Source: Bacillota bacterium
GTDB taxonomy: Bacteria; Bacillota; Clostridia; Christensenellales; CAG-138
Direction of reading: 5' to 3'
Assembly: GCA_023459335.1 (NCBI GenBank)
Contig: JAEWUO010000007.1
Span: 1-64,000, forward strand
DNA: 64,000 bases
The notes below the pieces were generated by a model. The model saw only the letters and a program-made list of their open reading frames with translations, did not search any database and was not told the DNA's origin. The position numbers and the translations under genes were made by a program. Positions 17,196-25,138 of this stretch are shown here, piece after piece (position 1 is the stretch's first letter; each line of letters begins with the position of its first letter).

Positions 17196-17891
17196 ATGCA
17201 GAAGAGCGCGCATATTCTGATTTGCGACGATCAGCCGATCATCCATGAATCGCTGGGCGTTTATCTGGAGAGCGAAGGGTTTACGCATGCCTCCGCTTAC
17301 AACGGCGTACAGGCGGTTAAGATGGCGGAGACCGAGTCGCCCGATCTGATTTTAATGGATCTGATGATGCCGGAAAAGAACGGAATCGACGCCTGCCGGG
17401 AAATCCGCCAGAAGAGCTCGGTGCCGATCATCATGCTCACCGCGAAGGGAGAGGAGATCGACCGCGTGGTCGGCCTCGAGCTCGGAGCGGATGATTATAT
17501 CGTAAAACCGTTTTCCGCGCGGGAGCTGATCGCACGCATTAAGGCGGTTCTGCGGCGCGTCTCCTCGGAACCCGAACCGGAAGGAAAGACAATCCGCATG
17601 GAGGACCTTGAAATCAGCCTCAACAATTACGAGGTCAAGATCAAAGGCAAGCCCGTAGACTTCACGCCCAAAGAAGTTGAAATTCTTTATCTGCTCGCTT
17701 CGCATCCGGGCCGCGTGTTCGACCGCGAACAGATTCTCTCCAAGATCTGGGGATACGATTATTTCGGAGACACGCGCGCGGTGGATACGCAGATCAAGCG
17801 TATTCGTCAGAAGATACCCGACGAGGGGCTAAATTGGGGCATTCGCACCGTTTACGGCGTGGGTTATAAATTTGGCGCGAGCGACTCATGA
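17196..17891 (+). CDS. OmpR/PhoB-family response regulator (second of two)
   Basis: 231 residues. The ATG at 17196 is chosen because AAAGGGGG lies just upstream and because the promoter lies inside any longer frame. The receiver has Asp11-Asp12, the phosphorylation site Asp55 (LMDLMMPEKNG) and the KPFSARE lysine. The DNA-binding domain ends with YGVGYKFG. It is a close paralogue of the regulator at 14411. Its kinase follows after a 94-base gap that contains no clear terminator. The roles of the two systems cannot be told apart from sequence. Confidence 0.93.
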   Translation: MQKSAHILICDDQPIIHESLGVYLESEGFTHASAYNGVQAVKMAETESPDLILMDLMMPEKNGIDACREIRQKSSVPIIMLTAKGEEIDRVVGLELGADDYIVKPFSARELIARIKAVLRRVSSEPEPEGKTIRMEDLEISLNNYEVKIKGKPVDFTPKEVEILYLLASHPGRVFDREQILSKIWGYDYFGDTRAVDTQIKRIRQKIPDEGLNWGIRTVYGVGYKFGASDS

Positions 17892-17985
17892 TACAAAACG
17901 CGGCTGCAGGCAAACGCGTGCCGCTGCAAGAAAACGCAGTTCATTAAAATATGAATGTATTAAATAAATGACTGTATAGGAATAA

Positions 17986-19773
17986 ATGAATTGGATCAAG
18001 AAACTGCGGCGCGAGAAATCGGCGAAGCAGAATAAAAAACAAGGTTCGATCTTCGAAAAATTTCTGTTTTATCTGATCTTCGGATGTGTGCTCACCTCCA
18101 TGATCGCCGTTTTGGTATACCTTTTTACAGGAGCAAGCGTGCATGCGCGCCGTATCGCGGATGAGATGATGCCGCGCGCGGAATCCGTCGCCCGACTTGC
18201 GACACGCTTGCAGTCCGGACAGATTTCCTACGATTCCTTTCTTGATTTTACGCTGAAAGAACAGCAGGGGACGCGAGTCTTTATCTTCGATGAAAACGCG
18301 TCGCTCATCGCGTATACGACGGAAAACAGTCAAATCGATGATACGATCAGCGACTCGATCCTCGATTACGGCAAGCAGGTTGTGCAGAGCGGTGAACAGC
18401 TCGTGTCTACGAAGTGGCGCTCGCAGGACGGCGTCGTCGTCGGCGTCGCCATTATGGATAACATGCACCGCGTCACCGGCGCGGTTCTCATGTCGCGGCC
18501 TTCGTTCGAGGTGTATTCTTCGCTGATGAGCTTCGTGCGCGCGCTGATCCTCAGTTCCATGATCGCCGCCGCCTGCATGATATTTCCGGCTTACTTTATT
18601 TCCCGCCGCGTCACAAACCCGATTCGAACAATGACGCGCGCATCCACCGCTATGGCAAGCGGTAACTTTTCCGTTCACGCCGACGAGAGCAGAGACGATG
18701 AAATCGGCCTGTTAGGCGTCGCGCTCAACAACCTTTCGACGCAGCTGCAGAGAAACATCAGTGATCTGGTGCTGGCGCGAAACCGGCTGAACATGATTCT
18801 GGACGGACTGCGCGAAGGCGTCGTCGCTCTGGAAGCGGATAACAAGCTGATCTATCACAATCAGGCTGCCTGCCGGCTGTTCGACGGGTGCGCGGAATCC
18901 GAATTGCTTGAAAAGCTGAATCCGGTGTTGTCTCTGTGCGATCTTGTGCGGAAGGACGGCGTTCCGAAGTCCGTCGCGATCGATTCCGGAGAACGCAAAC
19001 TGCTGCTGACGATTTCGCTTTCGCAGGAGACAAGCGAACTCGCGCCGGGGACGGTCATCGTAGCGCAGGACGTTACGGAGGCGGAGCGCCTGGAACAGAC
19101 GAGGCGAGATTACGTCGCAAACGTAAGCCATGAACTGCGCACGCCGATCGCGTCCATTCGCAGCCTTGCTGAAGCGCTGAACGACGGCCTTGTCAAAAAT
19201 GAAGACGACCGCGCGCGCTACTACGGTTATATGCTTCGCGAATCGATGCGCCTTACTCGGCTGATCAACGATCTATTGGAACTATCGCGTCTCCAATCCG
19301 GCGCGGTCGCGCTCACAAAAGCGGACTTTCCTCTCGACGGCGTGATCGGAGCAGTGACGGAGCAGACAAGTCTCGTCGCCTCCTACAGCGGCATCCGCCT
19401 GACGGAACGCTGGAACTGTGAAAAACCGCTGCTCGTGAACTCCAACAGCGACCGGATTGAGCAGGCACTGATCGCTCTGATCGATAATGCGATCAAGTTT
19501 GCCTCCGATGACGGCGCGATTGTCCTCGATATTAAAAAAGACGAGCACGCCGGCTGCGCGGTTGTTTCGGTCTTGAACACGGGACATATTCCGGAGGAAC
19601 ACCTGCCGCACCTGTTTGAGCGGTTTTACAAGGCGGATATCGCGCACAGCGACGGCGGCACAGGCCTTGGCCTCGCTATTGTACACGAAATCCTCTCGCA
19701 TCTCGGCGAAACCATCGAAGCGGCAAACGAAGGGGAATACGCGGTCTTCCGGTTCACGGTTTCGCTCGCCTGA
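17986..19773 (+). CDS. PhoR-like sensor histidine kinase (second of two)
   Basis: 595 residues. There is a basic N-terminal tail of ~25 residues, membrane helix 1 (about 28-48), a ~130-residue outer sensor domain, and helix 2 (about 183-205). A HAMP linker (SRRVTNPIRTMTRAS) and a PAS-like domain follow. His382 lies in NVSHELRTPIASI. The ATPase domain has LIDNAIKFA and GGTGLGLAIV. In the ATPase D/G region VLNTGHIPEEHLPHLF replaces the DTG box, a mild deviation from the first kinase. A terminator follows at 19812. Confidence 0.93.
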   Translation: MNWIKKLRREKSAKQNKKQGSIFEKFLFYLIFGCVLTSMIAVLVYLFTGASVHARRIADEMMPRAESVARLATRLQSGQISYDSFLDFTLKEQQGTRVFIFDENASLIAYTTENSQIDDTISDSILDYGKQVVQSGEQLVSTKWRSQDGVVVGVAIMDNMHRVTGAVLMSRPSFEVYSSLMSFVRALILSSMIAAACMIFPAYFISRRVTNPIRTMTRASTAMASGNFSVHADESRDDEIGLLGVALNNLSTQLQRNISDLVLARNRLNMILDGLREGVVALEADNKLIYHNQAACRLFDGCAESELLEKLNPVLSLCDLVRKDGVPKSVAIDSGERKLLLTISLSQETSELAPGTVIVAQDVTEAERLEQTRRDYVANVSHELRTPIASIRSLAEALNDGLVKNEDDRARYYGYMLRESMRLTRLINDLLELSRLQSGAVALTKADFPLDGVIGAVTEQTSLVASYSGIRLTERWNCEKPLLVNSNSDRIEQALIALIDNAIKFASDDGAIVLDIKKDEHAGCAVVSVLNTGHIPEEHLPHLFERFYKADIAHSDGGTGLGLAIVHEILSHLGETIEAANEGEYAVFRFTVSLA

Positions 19774-19811
19774 ATGCAAAAAATATATAATTAACAGGAT
19801 GTTAAGAGTGG

Positions 19812-19850
19812 GAAGAAACAACCGCAGCGGCGTTGTTTCTTCTCTTTTTT
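19812..19850 (+). terminator. Terminator after second two-component system
   Basis: An 11-bp perfect stem (GAAGAAACAAC / GTTGTTTCTTC) with a nine-base loop is followed by TCTTTTTT. Its right arm overlaps a promoter-like TTGTTT (19833) that pairs at 17 bases with TATATT (19856). This pair may drive tyrS. Confidence 0.88.
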
Positions 19851-19936
19851 CGTGGTATATTTGGTTGAGCGTATGCGCGGCGGGATGATAAAACGACTTC
19901 GCGGTACGACGCAACACGCATGGAGGACCATTATAG

Positions 19937-21169
19937 ATGGAACGCAACGTTTACGACATACTGGAAGAACGCGGCTTTTTAAAGCAGTGCTCGCATCCCG
20001 AAGAATTAAAAGATCTGCTCGGCAAAGAGAAGGTCACGTTTTATATCGGCTTTGATCCGACCGCGGACAGCCTGCACATCGGGCATTATGTTCAGCTCAT
20101 GTCCATGGCGCACATGCAGCGCGCGGGACATAAACCCATCGCGCTTTTAGGCAACGGAACGGCTTTCATCGGAGATCCGTCCGGGAAGACGGACATGCGT
20201 ACGCTTATGTCCAAAGAACAGCTTTCGCATAACGCATCCTGTTTTAAGAATCAGATGTCGCGTCTTCTGGATTTTTCGGAAGGCGGCGCGCGGATGGTTT
20301 ATAACGGCGACTGGCTCTATCCGCTCAATTTTCTCGATTTTATGCGCGACATCGGCGTATATTTTTCGGTCAACCGCATGCTCACGGCGGATTGTTATAA
20401 AAACCGGCTGGAACGCGGGCTTACCTTCTTTGAGATGGGTTACATGCTCATGCAGGGTTATGATTTCCTCGAACTCAACCGCAGGTACGGCTGCGTGCTT
20501 CAGATGGGCGGAGACGACCAGTGGAGCAACATTCTCGGCGGCGCGGACCTGATCCGTCGCAAGGAGCAGAAACCCGCGTTTGCCTTGACCACCTCGCTCT
20601 TGACCACGAGCGACGGAAGGAAAATGGGCAAGACCGAAAAGGGCGCGATCTGGCTCGATAAAGAAAAGTGCAGCGTCTACGACTTCTATCAATACTGGCG
20701 CAACGTTGAAGATCAGGACGTGCAGAACTGCCTCGCGCTCTTGACATTCCTGCCGATGGACGAGGTGCGCCGTCTCGGCTCGCTTCCAGGCGAGCAGATC
20801 AACGAAGCGAAGCGTATGCTCGCTTACACGCTCACCGCGCAGGTACACGGCGAAGAGGAAGCGAAAAAAGCGCAGACCGCCGCGGAGGCGCTCTTTTCCG
20901 GCGGCGCCGATCTGAGCGATATCCCTTCCTGCGCACTGACGCAGGCGCAGGTAGACGAAAGCGGCTTGAAACTGACCGATCTTCTGGTGCTGAGCAAACT
21001 CGCCGCGAGCAAGAGCGACGCACGCAGGCTGATCGAAGGCGGCGGCGTTTTTGTCGCGGATAAAAAGGTGGAATCCGTCACGGAAGCGCTTGCCGTATCG
21101 CAGATCGAGGGCGACGGCGTCATCCTCCGCAAAGGGAAGAAGAGCTATTGCAGGATTCGCAGGGCCTGA
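19937..21169 (+). CDS. tyrS: Tyrosyl-tRNA synthetase
   Basis: 410 residues, a class I enzyme that charges tRNA-Tyr. The HIGH-type motif reads HIGHY in the segment PTADSLHIGHYVQLM. The KMSKS-type loop reads KMGKTEKG. The tyrosine pocket is seen in QGYDFLELNRRYGCVLQMGGDDQWSNI. The C-terminal S4 RNA-binding domain spans about 345-408. GGAGG lies 9 bases upstream of the ATG. I looked for a T-box leader in the 160 bases upstream and found none. Confidence 0.97.
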   Translation: MERNVYDILEERGFLKQCSHPEELKDLLGKEKVTFYIGFDPTADSLHIGHYVQLMSMAHMQRAGHKPIALLGNGTAFIGDPSGKTDMRTLMSKEQLSHNASCFKNQMSRLLDFSEGGARMVYNGDWLYPLNFLDFMRDIGVYFSVNRMLTADCYKNRLERGLTFFEMGYMLMQGYDFLELNRRYGCVLQMGGDDQWSNILGGADLIRRKEQKPAFALTTSLLTTSDGRKMGKTEKGAIWLDKEKCSVYDFYQYWRNVEDQDVQNCLALLTFLPMDEVRRLGSLPGEQINEAKRMLAYTLTAQVHGEEEAKKAQTAAEALFSGGADLSDIPSCALTQAQVDESGLKLTDLLVLSKLAASKSDARRLIEGGGVFVADKKVESVTEALAVSQIEGDGVILRKGKKSYCRIRRA

Positions 21170-21801
21170 GGCCGTATCAAACGATATTCCGCGCGGGGCA
21201 AAGCGAGATGGTAATCAATAAATCTCGCTTCATCGGTTACTGTTTGCCGGCATTGAACGAGCAGGCGGCGCAGGAAGAGATCGCGAAGATCAGAAAAAGA
21301 CATTACGACGCGCGGCATTGCTGTTATGCGCTTCGTCTGTGCGGCGGCACAGCGCGATCGTCGGACGACGGGGAACCGTCGGGCACGGCCGGCGCGCCGA
21401 TATTAAACGTTTTGAACGGTGCGAACGTGGAAAATGCGCTGATCGCCGTGGTTCGATATTTCGGCGGCGTGCTGCTCGGCACGGGCGGACTGGTCCGCGC
21501 TTACGGCGGAGCAGCGTCGGAGGCACTGAAAGCATCTCGAATCGTGCGGATGCGCGTTTGCCGGCGATTACGCGTCACGCTGACCTATCCGTCGTATCAT
21601 GCGGCAGAACCGATCCTCCGCGCAAAACGTTACCCATGCGATGCGGAATACGGCGCAAATGTGATTCTCTCCCTGCTGGTACCTGAGGAAGAGGCGGATT
21701 CGTTCTCCGCCGAGCTCGTGAACCGCACGGACGGGCACGCCGTTATTGAAACGAAGAGCCGGACGCTGGAAGCGTTTGACAATACGGGCGATGAAACATA
21801 A
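21148..21801 (+). CDS. YigZ/IMPACT family protein
   Basis: 217 residues. The family block is complete: KSRFIGYCLPA, then RHYDARHCCYALRL, then SDDGEPSGTAGAPIL, then VVRYFGGVLLGTGGLVRAYG. The C-terminal DUF1949-like part is present. The biochemical role of YigZ proteins is not settled; links to translation control and to nucleotide or peptide handling have been suggested. It starts at a TTG that overlaps the end of tyrS by 22 bases, with AAGGGAAGAAG as ribosome site, so the two genes are one transcript. Confidence 0.9.
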   Translation: MQDSQGLRPYQTIFRAGQSEMVINKSRFIGYCLPALNEQAAQEEIAKIRKRHYDARHCCYALRLCGGTARSSDDGEPSGTAGAPILNVLNGANVENALIAVVRYFGGVLLGTGGLVRAYGGAASEALKASRIVRMRVCRRLRVTLTYPSYHAAEPILRAKRYPCDAEYGANVILSLLVPEEEADSFSAELVNRTDGHAVIETKSRTLEAFDNTGDET

Positions 21802-21820
21802 ATGGCGAGGATATCTGTTG

Positions 21821-23962
21821 ATGAAGCGTTTCAGGATCAGTAAAAGAATATGGATCAAGGCGTTCGGCACGTTTGCCGCGCTGCTTTGCATGTTCGTCTT
21901 TCTGCCTTCCGCACGCGCGGATGAAGCGCGCATCCTGATCACCGCGAATCCGACCGAATTGGTCGACGGCGGCAACGTAACGTTTAACTTTGAAATCAAT
22001 AACTACAACGCGGATTATCCGATGACGGATGTGCTCATCAGCTATAACGGTACGGACTACAACGTGCTGGACGGTTTGGAGATCGCGCCGAGTTCACAGA
22101 TGAAAAATATTTCGTTGGTGCTCAGCGTATCCGCAAGCCAGCTAGGCAAACCCATCGTTTTTACCGTCAAGTGGACGCGAAACGGCGAACCGATGAGCCA
22201 GGACGAATCCATCACGATCCAGCAGGCGGAAAATCCGATCATCTCCGTGACGCGAACCGCCAGCAAAACGAACGTCAAACCGGGCGAACAGGTCGTCCTC
22301 ACCTATACCATTAAAAACACGACGAAGTTCGATATGACGGACATCACGCTGATCGACGAAAATATCAGCGATAAACCGATCTATCAGAACGAGACGCTCC
22401 GCGCGAGCCGAACGATGTCCTACGATTACACCTATACCATGGGCGACGAGAGCGTGACGAGTACGCCGCTTGTGACCTATACGGTCAATGAAAAAGCAAA
22501 GACTTTTTCTTCGATCGATCCGCTCGAACTGACCATGGTGCTCGTCAAACTGAACCTGAGCGTGCAGGAAGGAACGCCGACATCGTCCGGCGTGAATTTT
22601 ACGCTCGTGGTGACGAACACCGGCACGCAGGCAATAAACGACATCACAATCAATGATGAACGCGAAAATCCAGTCAACGAAGCGCCTTTCTCGCTGGAGG
22701 CGGGGGACAGCAATACACTCTCCTATCTGATTGTTCCGCTGATGACGGAGCCGCTTCGAAACGTAAAGTTCACTCTTGCCGGAACCGACCCCTTTGGCGA
22801 AGCGTACACGCTCGCACCGGATGATATCTACGAAGTGTATCCGTTTGTGGACTCATCGCAGATTTCCGTTACCATCCGTGCGGAAACGGTAACGCCCTGG
22901 ACGACGGAGTCAAACAAATTAACCGCAAGAATCATCATAACAAATCACAGTTCGGTTGAGTTAACAGACGTCAGCGTATATGAAACTACAATCGGGGTCA
23001 TCAACCATTTCGACTTGCTGCCCGCCGGAGAGACAACCTTTGATCAGGAAGTCACGCTTGGCTCGCCGCGGAATCTATCGCTGACGGTAAAAGGTTACGA
23101 CCCGACGGGGACGAACCGGGAACTGGCAAACTGCGTCATGCCCGTTGCTTACGGCACGCAAACCGCCGCGCCTGCGACGGTTACACCCGCGCCCAGCGGC
23201 GGCAGCATGACGATTTTCTCCGGCATCAGCAACGGAATCGCAAAAATTCTGATTGTGCTCGGCGTACTGATGGTGTTTTCGTTTATCATCCTGATCGTTC
23301 TCACCGCCATCGAGCGCTCCCGTTCGCCGCGCAGGCGCGACGAGGAAGAGGAAGAATACGCGAATAATTTCTTTCAGAATTCGGAAGTCCCGCATCGCGG
23401 GTACGCGGACTATCAGGACACGCCGGATCCGGAAGAAATCAGTTATACCAAAAAGATGCTAGCGATGAAAGACGAAGGGCAGTTTGGCACCGTAAACAGC
23501 GCGCCGATGCGTCTTCCGCCGCCTTCGCAGCAGAGACCGGCCGATCAAACGGGCACAGCCGCGCAGAGGCCGCCGCGTGTCAGCGAGCATGTACGGGAGC
23601 AAAACCCGCGACAGCAGGTGTATGAGAGCGAACCCGTCAGGGAGCAGCAGCCGCCTCGGCCAGCGCCGCGCGTCAGTGAGCCCATCCGGGAACAGCGGCC
23701 GCAGACGAAAGCCGATCAGGTAGCCGACCGCCTGGTTCAGACGGCGCGGTCCCGTTATACGGAGGAACAGAGCAGCGCGTCTTACCGTCCGGCCGGCGGC
23801 GAAGCGAAACCATACACGCCGCATCCGAAGCAGATGGCGCAGGCCGCGGCTCCGCGCGTTTTCGATTATCGAAAGCAGCCGAAGAAGCAGGCCGTTCAAA
23901 AAAGCCCGGTCACGCGCGTGAAGCAAAACCGGAAAAACTACCCGGACGACGAGGAGCAGTGA
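21821..23962 (+). CDS. CARDB/DUF11-like surface protein with one TM and long cytoplasmic tail
   Basis: 713 residues from the ATG at 21821; earlier in-frame ATGs at 21746 and 21791 overlap yigZ and are less likely. The first 33 residues are a signal peptide. Several immunoglobulin-like beta modules follow, with phrases such as VKPGEQVVLTYTIKNTT and GVNFTLVVTNTGTQAINDI. These are typical of CARDB and DUF11 repeats that present the protein on the outside. A single TM lies at about 470-497. It is followed by RSRSPRRR and a ~210-residue low-complexity tail rich in Pro, Gln, Arg and Glu, with a degenerate repeat (VSEHVREQ, VSEPIREQ). It probably links a surface module to an inside partner. Function unknown. 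Confidence 0.82.
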   Translation: MKRFRISKRIWIKAFGTFAALLCMFVFLPSARADEARILITANPTELVDGGNVTFNFEINNYNADYPMTDVLISYNGTDYNVLDGLEIAPSSQMKNISLVLSVSASQLGKPIVFTVKWTRNGEPMSQDESITIQQAENPIISVTRTASKTNVKPGEQVVLTYTIKNTTKFDMTDITLIDENISDKPIYQNETLRASRTMSYDYTYTMGDESVTSTPLVTYTVNEKAKTFSSIDPLELTMVLVKLNLSVQEGTPTSSGVNFTLVVTNTGTQAINDITINDERENPVNEAPFSLEAGDSNTLSYLIVPLMTEPLRNVKFTLAGTDPFGEAYTLAPDDIYEVYPFVDSSQISVTIRAETVTPWTTESNKLTARIIITNHSSVELTDVSVYETTIGVINHFDLLPAGETTFDQEVTLGSPRNLSLTVKGYDPTGTNRELANCVMPVAYGTQTAAPATVTPAPSGGSMTIFSGISNGIAKILIVLGVLMVFSFIILIVLTAIERSRSPRRRDEEEEEYANNFFQNSEVPHRGYADYQDTPDPEEISYTKKMLAMKDEGQFGTVNSAPMRLPPPSQQRPADQTGTAAQRPPRVSEHVREQNPRQQVYESEPVREQQPPRPAPRVSEPIREQRPQTKADQVADRLVQTARSRYTEEQSSASYRPAGGEAKPYTPHPKQMAQAAAPRVFDYRKQPKKQAVQKSPVTRVKQNRKNYPDDEEQ

Positions 23963-23966
23963 AGCC

Positions 23967-24629
23967 GTGTTTCAGGGATTAAACGAAGACACTTATCAGT
24001 TTTTCTGGGAGATCGCTTTTCAGAACGAACAGTCGTTCTTCGAAGCGAACCGGGAACGGTATCAGAAAAACGTCTACGGTCCGCTCAAGGAGCTGGTCAT
24101 TGAATTGACGCCAGCCGCGCAGGAAATCGACGCGGAATTCAACATCCGTCCTTCGTCGGTCGTTTCCCGTATCCGTCGGGACACGAGGTACTCGAAGGAC
24201 AAGACGATGTTTCGCGACCACGCATGGCTCGCGTTCCGGCGCCCGGGAGGAATGCTCAGCGAGAGCCTCGTGGTTTACGCGGAATTCGAGCGCGAAGTAT
24301 ACGGATACGGGATGGGCATGTACGGCGCAAATCCCGCGCTGATGCGCGAAATCCGGCCGCGAATGCTGGCAAAACCGCAGAAGTTTTTGGACATGGTCGA
24401 AAATCCGGCTTTTGCATCGCGGTTTGAAGTCATGGGAGACTCATTTAAGCGCGCGCGTTTTACGGACGCGCCGGAAGGGATCCTGCCGTATCTGAACCGG
24501 ACAGGACTATCGTTTTGCTTCTCATCGCCGAACCTGAAAAACACGCTTTCGCCGGAGATTGCTGACGAAATTATCGAAGGGTTCCTCCTGCTGAAACCTG
24601 TTTACCGTTTTCTGATGGGCTTGGATTGA
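23967..24629 (+). CDS. DUF2461 family protein
   Basis: 220 residues. It starts at a GTG four bases after the previous stop. The sequence FWEIAFQNEQSFFEANRERYQ followed by RIRRDTRYSKDKTMFRDHAW is characteristic of the DUF2461 (TIGR02453) family, whose function is unknown. No signal peptide or membrane segment is seen, so it is cytoplasmic. It lies between the surface protein and a GNAT acetyltransferase in a tightly packed unit. Confidence 0.85.
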   Translation: MFQGLNEDTYQFFWEIAFQNEQSFFEANRERYQKNVYGPLKELVIELTPAAQEIDAEFNIRPSSVVSRIRRDTRYSKDKTMFRDHAWLAFRRPGGMLSESLVVYAEFEREVYGYGMGMYGANPALMREIRPRMLAKPQKFLDMVENPAFASRFEVMGDSFKRARFTDAPEGILPYLNRTGLSFCFSSPNLKNTLSPEIADEIIEGFLLLKPVYRFLMGLD

Positions 24630-24653
24630 GGAACGGAAAGGGCAGCGCAACAT

Positions 24654-25097
24654 ATGGCAACGGTCAGGCGGATGACGACGGAAGATTACGAACCGGTTTA
24701 TCAGCTCTGGATGAATACGCCTGGCATGGGATTGAACACGACGGATGATTCGCGCGACGGAATCGAGCGATATCTGCGCCGGAATCCGGCGACATGCTTC
24801 GTCGCGGAAATCGACGGTAAAATCGTCGGCGTTATCCTGGCTGGACATGACGGACGCAGAGGGTATATTTATCACACGGCCGTTGCGATGGAGCAGCGCA
24901 ACAAAGGAATCGGCGGCGAACTGGTTCGGCAGGTTTTGTCCGCGATGGAAAGAGAAGGGATTCATAAAGCCGCGCTTGTCGTGTTCGCGAAAAATGAAAC
25001 AGGCAACGCGTTCTGGGAACAGAGCGGATTTATAAAGCGAGACGATTTGATTTATCGCAACAAAAATATATCGGAATTGACTCGCATAGACACCTGA
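24654..25097 (+). CDS. GNAT-family N-acetyltransferase
   Basis: 147 residues. The acetyl-CoA binding loop reads QRNKGIGGELVRQVL (about residues 82-96), and the preceding beta strands are GYIYHTAV. The C-terminal ENxxAxxFWEQxGF-type block is NETGNAFWEQSGFI. The substrate cannot be predicted. It ends at a bidirectional terminator shared with the convergent membrane gene. Confidence 0.88.
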   Translation: MATVRRMTTEDYEPVYQLWMNTPGMGLNTTDDSRDGIERYLRRNPATCFVAEIDGKIVGVILAGHDGRRGYIYHTAVAMEQRNKGIGGELVRQVLSAMEREGIHKAALVVFAKNETGNAFWEQSGFIKRDDLIYRNKNISELTRIDT

Positions 25098-25102
25098 TAA
25101 GC

Positions 25103-25130
25103 AAAACGCCATCCGTTCGGATGGCGTTTT
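25103..25130. terminator. Bidirectional terminator
   Basis: A 12-bp stem (AAAACGCCATCC / GGATGGCGTTTT) with a GTTC loop. Runs of T occur on either strand. It sits between the convergent genes ending at 25097 and 25139. Confidence 0.92.
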
Positions 25131-25138
25131 GAATTCGT

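Noticed and set aside
19774..19936. T-box riboswitch before tyrS
   Set aside because: No T-box consensus or antiterminator was found; the hairpin is best explained as the terminator of the upstream kinase gene.
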